From NCBI GenBank assembly GCA_035934555.1, contig DASYXT010000067.1, positions 1 through 64,000 on the forward strand: DNA of 64,000 bases. Direction: 5' to 3'. Positions 61,121 through 64,000 of this stretch are shown here, one piece after another (within the stretch, counting starts at the first letter, position 1; each line of letters opens with the position of its first letter). Source of the DNA: DASYXT01 sp035934555 (GTDB lineage: Bacteria > Verrucomicrobiota > Verrucomicrobiia > Limisphaerales > UBA8199). Made by a program: the position numbers and the translations under genes. The notes beneath the pieces are model-generated. The model did not search any database, was not told where the DNA came from, and was given only the letters and a program-made list of their open reading frames with translations.

Positions 61121-64000
61121 ATGAAAACGCTCATTCCCTGCGTGCTTGTCTTGCTCCTCCAAACCGCCCACGCCTCCAGCCCCGCTTCCGCACCAGTCGC
61201 CCTGGAGAACTTCCATCTCGTCGCCACGCTCACCGATAACCACGCCGAGTTCGCCCTCACCGCCACGGCGATTGTTACCGAACGCCACGGCGGCTCGCTC
61301 GAATTGCTCTCCGGCCCGGTCGCCTTGACCGACCTCGGCCCTCATCGCAAGTGGTCCTTGCGCGCCGACGAGAACCGGTTCGTGCTCCAGTTCGAGCGCG
61401 CCGGCAAGTTCCCTATCCAGCTCAAGTTCGCTGCGGCAGTGCGCCAGACCAACGGCTGGCAATCCCTGGATTTCCACATCGCTCCGGGTGCTTTGCATCG
61501 GCTGGCTTTACGCGATCTCCCTGCCGATACCCAATTCAGTTTCCCCGGCGCTGCCCGCCCGGAACGTGTTGGCGCCGATTTCTCCACTGTCCTGCCTACC
61601 GACGGCGAGGTGGATCTCGCTTGGAAAAAGTCTGCGCCCGAGACGGAAGGCAAACTGTTTTTCTCGAGCGAAATGCTCGAGCAACTCAGCCTCAGTCCGG
61701 GCCTGCTTCGCCAGGTCGCTTTGCTCGATTTCAAAGTGATGCAAGGCGAGATGAAACAGCTCGCTTTGCGGGTGCACGGCGCCGGAGAAGTGACGCGCGT
61801 GCAAGGCGACTCGCTGCTGGCCTGGAATCTCGAACCAATCACCGGTTCGACCGACCGGCGACTGGTTGTCCAATTCAATCAGCCCCAAAGGGATCATTTC
61901 GCACTACAAATCCAAATGCAAACTCCCCTCGGCGCGTTTCCTCAAGCCGCTGATGCTCCGCAACTCCGCCCGGAAGGCGCCACGCGGTTCGCGGGCTACT
62001 TGCGCGTGGTTAATGAGGGTGCCGTGCGCCTTGAAGTCGCTTGCGCTACCGGTCTGTCGCAAATTTCTCCCGACCAATTCCCCGAAACTGACCTCACCCG
62101 TGCGCTGCTAAAACCAACCGGCGCCCAGCGCTTCGCCTACCGCTTCTCCAGCGCGGATTTTGCCCTCCGCATCCAGGCCGACCAAATTCTGCCGGAAGTC
62201 GGCGTGTCCGAAGTGCTCGCCTACAACCTGGGCGAGAACGAACTAGCCATCGAGGGCGAACTGGAACTCGATATCCGCGAAGCGCCCTTACGCGAACTGC
62301 TGCTGCGCCTGCCTAAAGGTTATTCCCTCGCCCGGTTGACCGCTGCGGGCATGAGCGATTACTTCGTCCATGACACCGACACCGCGACCGAACTACGCGT
62401 GCTTTTCGGTCAGCCGATCTCGGGCCGCCAGTTGCTCCAGTTCCGCCTGGAACGCAACAAGCCCCTGCTCGAAAGCACTTGGGCCTTGCCAGCCATTGAA
62501 GTTGTCACTGCCAAATCCACCCGCGGCCATATAGCCGTCGCCGCTGACGCCGGCTTCCGCCTCACACCCGAACGCACGCAGGGCCTGACGGAAATCGCCA
62601 CCGCCTTTTTCCCGCGGAAAGTGCCCGGTATCCAAAACGCCTACCGGATTAGCGAGCCGCAGTGGCAAGCGAGCATGAGGGTCGAGCGATTGCCTCAGAC
62701 CGTTCAGGCCGATGTGCTGCACCTCTTCTCCATCGGCGAGGGGATTGCCTACGGCAGCAGCATCATCAACTACACCATCTCCGGGGCGCCGCTCTCGACT
62801 TTGCAGGTCCAGTTATCCGACGAATATTTCAATGTTGAGTTTACCGGCAAGGACTTGCGCAATTGGCAGAAGACTGACAAGGGCTATCTCGTGCAGTTGC
62901 ACACGCCGGTTTCCGGCACCTATACTCTGCTTGCAACTTACGAACGGCCCTTCAAAGCGCAGGGCGAAACCCTCACGTTCACTGGCGCCCGCCCGCTGCA
63001 GGCGCAATCGGAGCAAGGCCACACCATCATCATCAGCTCTTACCAGTTTGATGTTAAGCCGGTGCAGGTCTCGGCCGGGCTGCTGCCGCTGGAAACCGGC
63101 GAAGTGCCGCCCGAGTACCGTCTCTTTTTCGACGCGCCGATCCTCGCCGCCTATCGCTATGCGGCCCGGCCCTTTGATCTGAAACTTGCGCTCAGCCCGC
63201 TCGCCCAGGGCGACTCCCTCAGCCAGGTCGTCGATCGCGCTTCACTCACTACGCATGTATCCAAAGAGGGACAAGTGCTCACCGACGCGCGCTACTTCGT
63301 CAAAAACCGCGGCAACGCCAACCTGCGGTTGACGCTGCCGCCCGGTGTGCAATTGTGGTCCGCCAGCATCAACGGCGCCGCGGTTGTTCCAGTCCTTGAC
63401 GCCAACTCAGACCTCATTCCTTTGCCGGGGGGCGGCGATCCCAATGCCGTGCTGACGCTCGACCTGAAGCTGGCGTCGCGCGCCAACCAGCCCGGCCGGC
63501 TACACATCGCTACGCCGATCATCGGCGCACCCGTCCTCTTGGCTGAATGGAAAATCGAGCCTGACACCGGTCAACGCCTTGTTTATCGCAGGGGTTCGCT
63601 TACGCCGTCCGGCGGGCTCGCCGATATCTCGGGGTTTGCACAATTCGCCCGCAGCTTTTCGGGCGACAGTTCCTCCGCTGCGTGGGGCTCACTATTGCTT
63701 GGGCTGCTGTTGCTGGGCACGACATTGCTCGTCTGGCGCTGGGCCATGCAACCTGGCAGCTACCGTTTCGGCCCACGCCATTCGGTCGGCCTTCTGCTTG
63801 GCGTGCTCTGCCTGATCGCGGCCGGTCTGGCCTTCAGCAACCTGGCCCAAGTCCTTAATGAGCACCGCACGGTTGCCGCGACCAACCTTGCCTTCGTCGC
63901 GCCCGTGCAACAAGCGGGCACTGGCCTGAGTGTGGAAGTATCTAATTTGCCCAATCGGATTGCCGCTCTCGGCTGGTTTGTGTATGGCTGGCCAGCGCTT
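61121..64000 (+). CDS. Large exported membrane-anchored protein, partial (3' end beyond the window)
   Basis: 960 codons are open from ATG 61121 to the window edge with no stop. The signal peptide is MKTLIPCVLVLLLQTAHA. The long extracytoplasmic part (about 20-840) is beta-rich with phrases such as LENFHLVATLTDNHAEFALT, LAYNLGENELAIEGELELDI and LFFDAPILAAYRYAARPFDL. Two TM helices follow near 850-872 (AAWGSLLLGLLLLGTTLLVW) and 884-904 (SVGLLLGVLCLIAAGLAFS), with more expected beyond. The family was not recognised. It follows the VWA gene on the same strand with a repeat between, so it may belong to the sigma/VWA cluster. Confidence 0.75.
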   Translation, partial: MKTLIPCVLVLLLQTAHASSPASAPVALENFHLVATLTDNHAEFALTATAIVTERHGGSLELLSGPVALTDLGPHRKWSLRADENRFVLQFERAGKFPIQLKFAAAVRQTNGWQSLDFHIAPGALHRLALRDLPADTQFSFPGAARPERVGADFSTVLPTDGEVDLAWKKSAPETEGKLFFSSEMLEQLSLSPGLLRQVALLDFKVMQGEMKQLALRVHGAGEVTRVQGDSLLAWNLEPITGSTDRRLVVQFNQPQRDHFALQIQMQTPLGAFPQAADAPQLRPEGATRFAGYLRVVNEGAVRLEVACATGLSQISPDQFPETDLTRALLKPTGAQRFAYRFSSADFALRIQADQILPEVGVSEVLAYNLGENELAIEGELELDIREAPLRELLLRLPKGYSLARLTAAGMSDYFVHDTDTATELRVLFGQPISGRQLLQFRLERNKPLLESTWALPAIEVVTAKSTRGHIAVAADAGFRLTPERTQGLTEIATAFFPRKVPGIQNAYRISEPQWQASMRVERLPQTVQADVLHLFSIGEGIAYGSSIINYTISGAPLSTLQVQLSDEYFNVEFTGKDLRNWQKTDKGYLVQLHTPVSGTYTLLATYERPFKAQGETLTFTGARPLQAQSEQGHTIIISSYQFDVKPVQVSAGLLPLETGEVPPEYRLFFDAPILAAYRYAARPFDLKLALSPLAQGDSLSQVVDRASLTTHVSKEGQVLTDARYFVKNRGNANLRLTLPPGVQLWSASINGAAVVPVLDANSDLIPLPGGGDPNAVLTLDLKLASRANQPGRLHIATPIIGAPVLLAEWKIEPDTGQRLVYRRGSLTPSGGLADISGFAQFARSFSGDSSSAAWGSLLLGLLLLGTTLLVWRWAMQPGSYRFGPRHSVGLLLGVLCLIAAGLAFSNLAQVLNEHRTVAATNLAFVAPVQQAGTGLSVEVSNLPNRIAALGWFVYGWPAL

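Overview
The window looks like chromosomal DNA of a GC-rich member of the Verrucomicrobiota (PVC superphylum), most likely a Pedosphaera/Limisphaerales-type (subdivision 3) soil or freshwater bacterium. The evidence is indirect. It includes a DUF1559-type prepilin with the [20 protein letters not shown] helix and H-X9-DG tail, very large secreted mosaic proteins (RCC1, Ig, VWA, choice-of-anchor Q and D, PKD) sharing short 'W..G.LQ.A.NVAGPYT...FFR' C-terminal modules, an OmcB-like DUF11 lipoprotein, a YfbK-type VWA/DUF3520 protein beside an ECF sigma factor, and many small interspersed palindromic repeats. No rRNA, tRNA, CRISPR array or intact transposase gene was found.

Layout. 1-184: start of a leftward gene with a perfect 17-bp palindrome in its promoter. 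182-4670: leftward system II cytochrome c biogenesis operon (duplicated-domain lipoprotein, ResB, CcsA), each junction an ATGA overlap. 4895-8460: DUF1328 membrane peptide, miaA, lgt, cysteine desulfurase. 8823-21372: secreted and surface proteins (DUF11 lipoprotein, choice-of-anchor Q protein, prepilin-like protein, GH16 glucanase, RCC1/Ig/VWA giant). 21706-25746: TreZ-like and glycogen-debranching enzymes. 25783-29448: leftward FN3-like/propeller/PKD giant. 29605-37650: tightly packed six-gene leftward operon (H-X9-DG protein, catalytically degenerate EEP-domain protein, disulfide oxidoreductase, trypsin-like protease, GlcD, GlcF). 37794-39621: tyrosine/dual-specificity phosphatase and sulfotransferase. 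39655-46620: type IV pilus/type II secretion operon (secretin, PilM-PilN fusion, PilO-like, small PilP/GspC-like, GspE/PilB ATPase). 46716-48384: smpB, rpoZ and a divergent HAD hydrolase. 48381-52674: MacAB-like ABC exporter operon. 52675-53530: gene graveyard with a signal peptidase C-terminal remnant and a frameshifted HAF-repeat remnant. 53534-56299: PAS histidine kinase, MetE-C-like methyltransferase, small membrane protein. 56687-64000: ECF sigma factor, a membrane VWA protein with an anti-sigma-like N-terminus, and a large exported protein cut by the right edge.

Most interesting points: (i) REP/BIME-like palindromic elements (6091, 21411, 36261, 60965), two of which are read in frame into the predicted N-termini of miaA and the EEP-like gene, recalling Rickettsia palindromic elements; (ii) the ECF sigma / anti-sigma-like VWA-DUF3520 / giant exported protein cluster, a possible cell-surface signalling unit; (iii) a pseudo-EEP protein lacking its metal and catalytic residues in an operon with a protease and GlcDF; (iv) PilM-PilN fusion; (v) several further interspersed inverted-repeat families. 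Many default ATG choices fall inside these repeats, so several starts here were moved inward.
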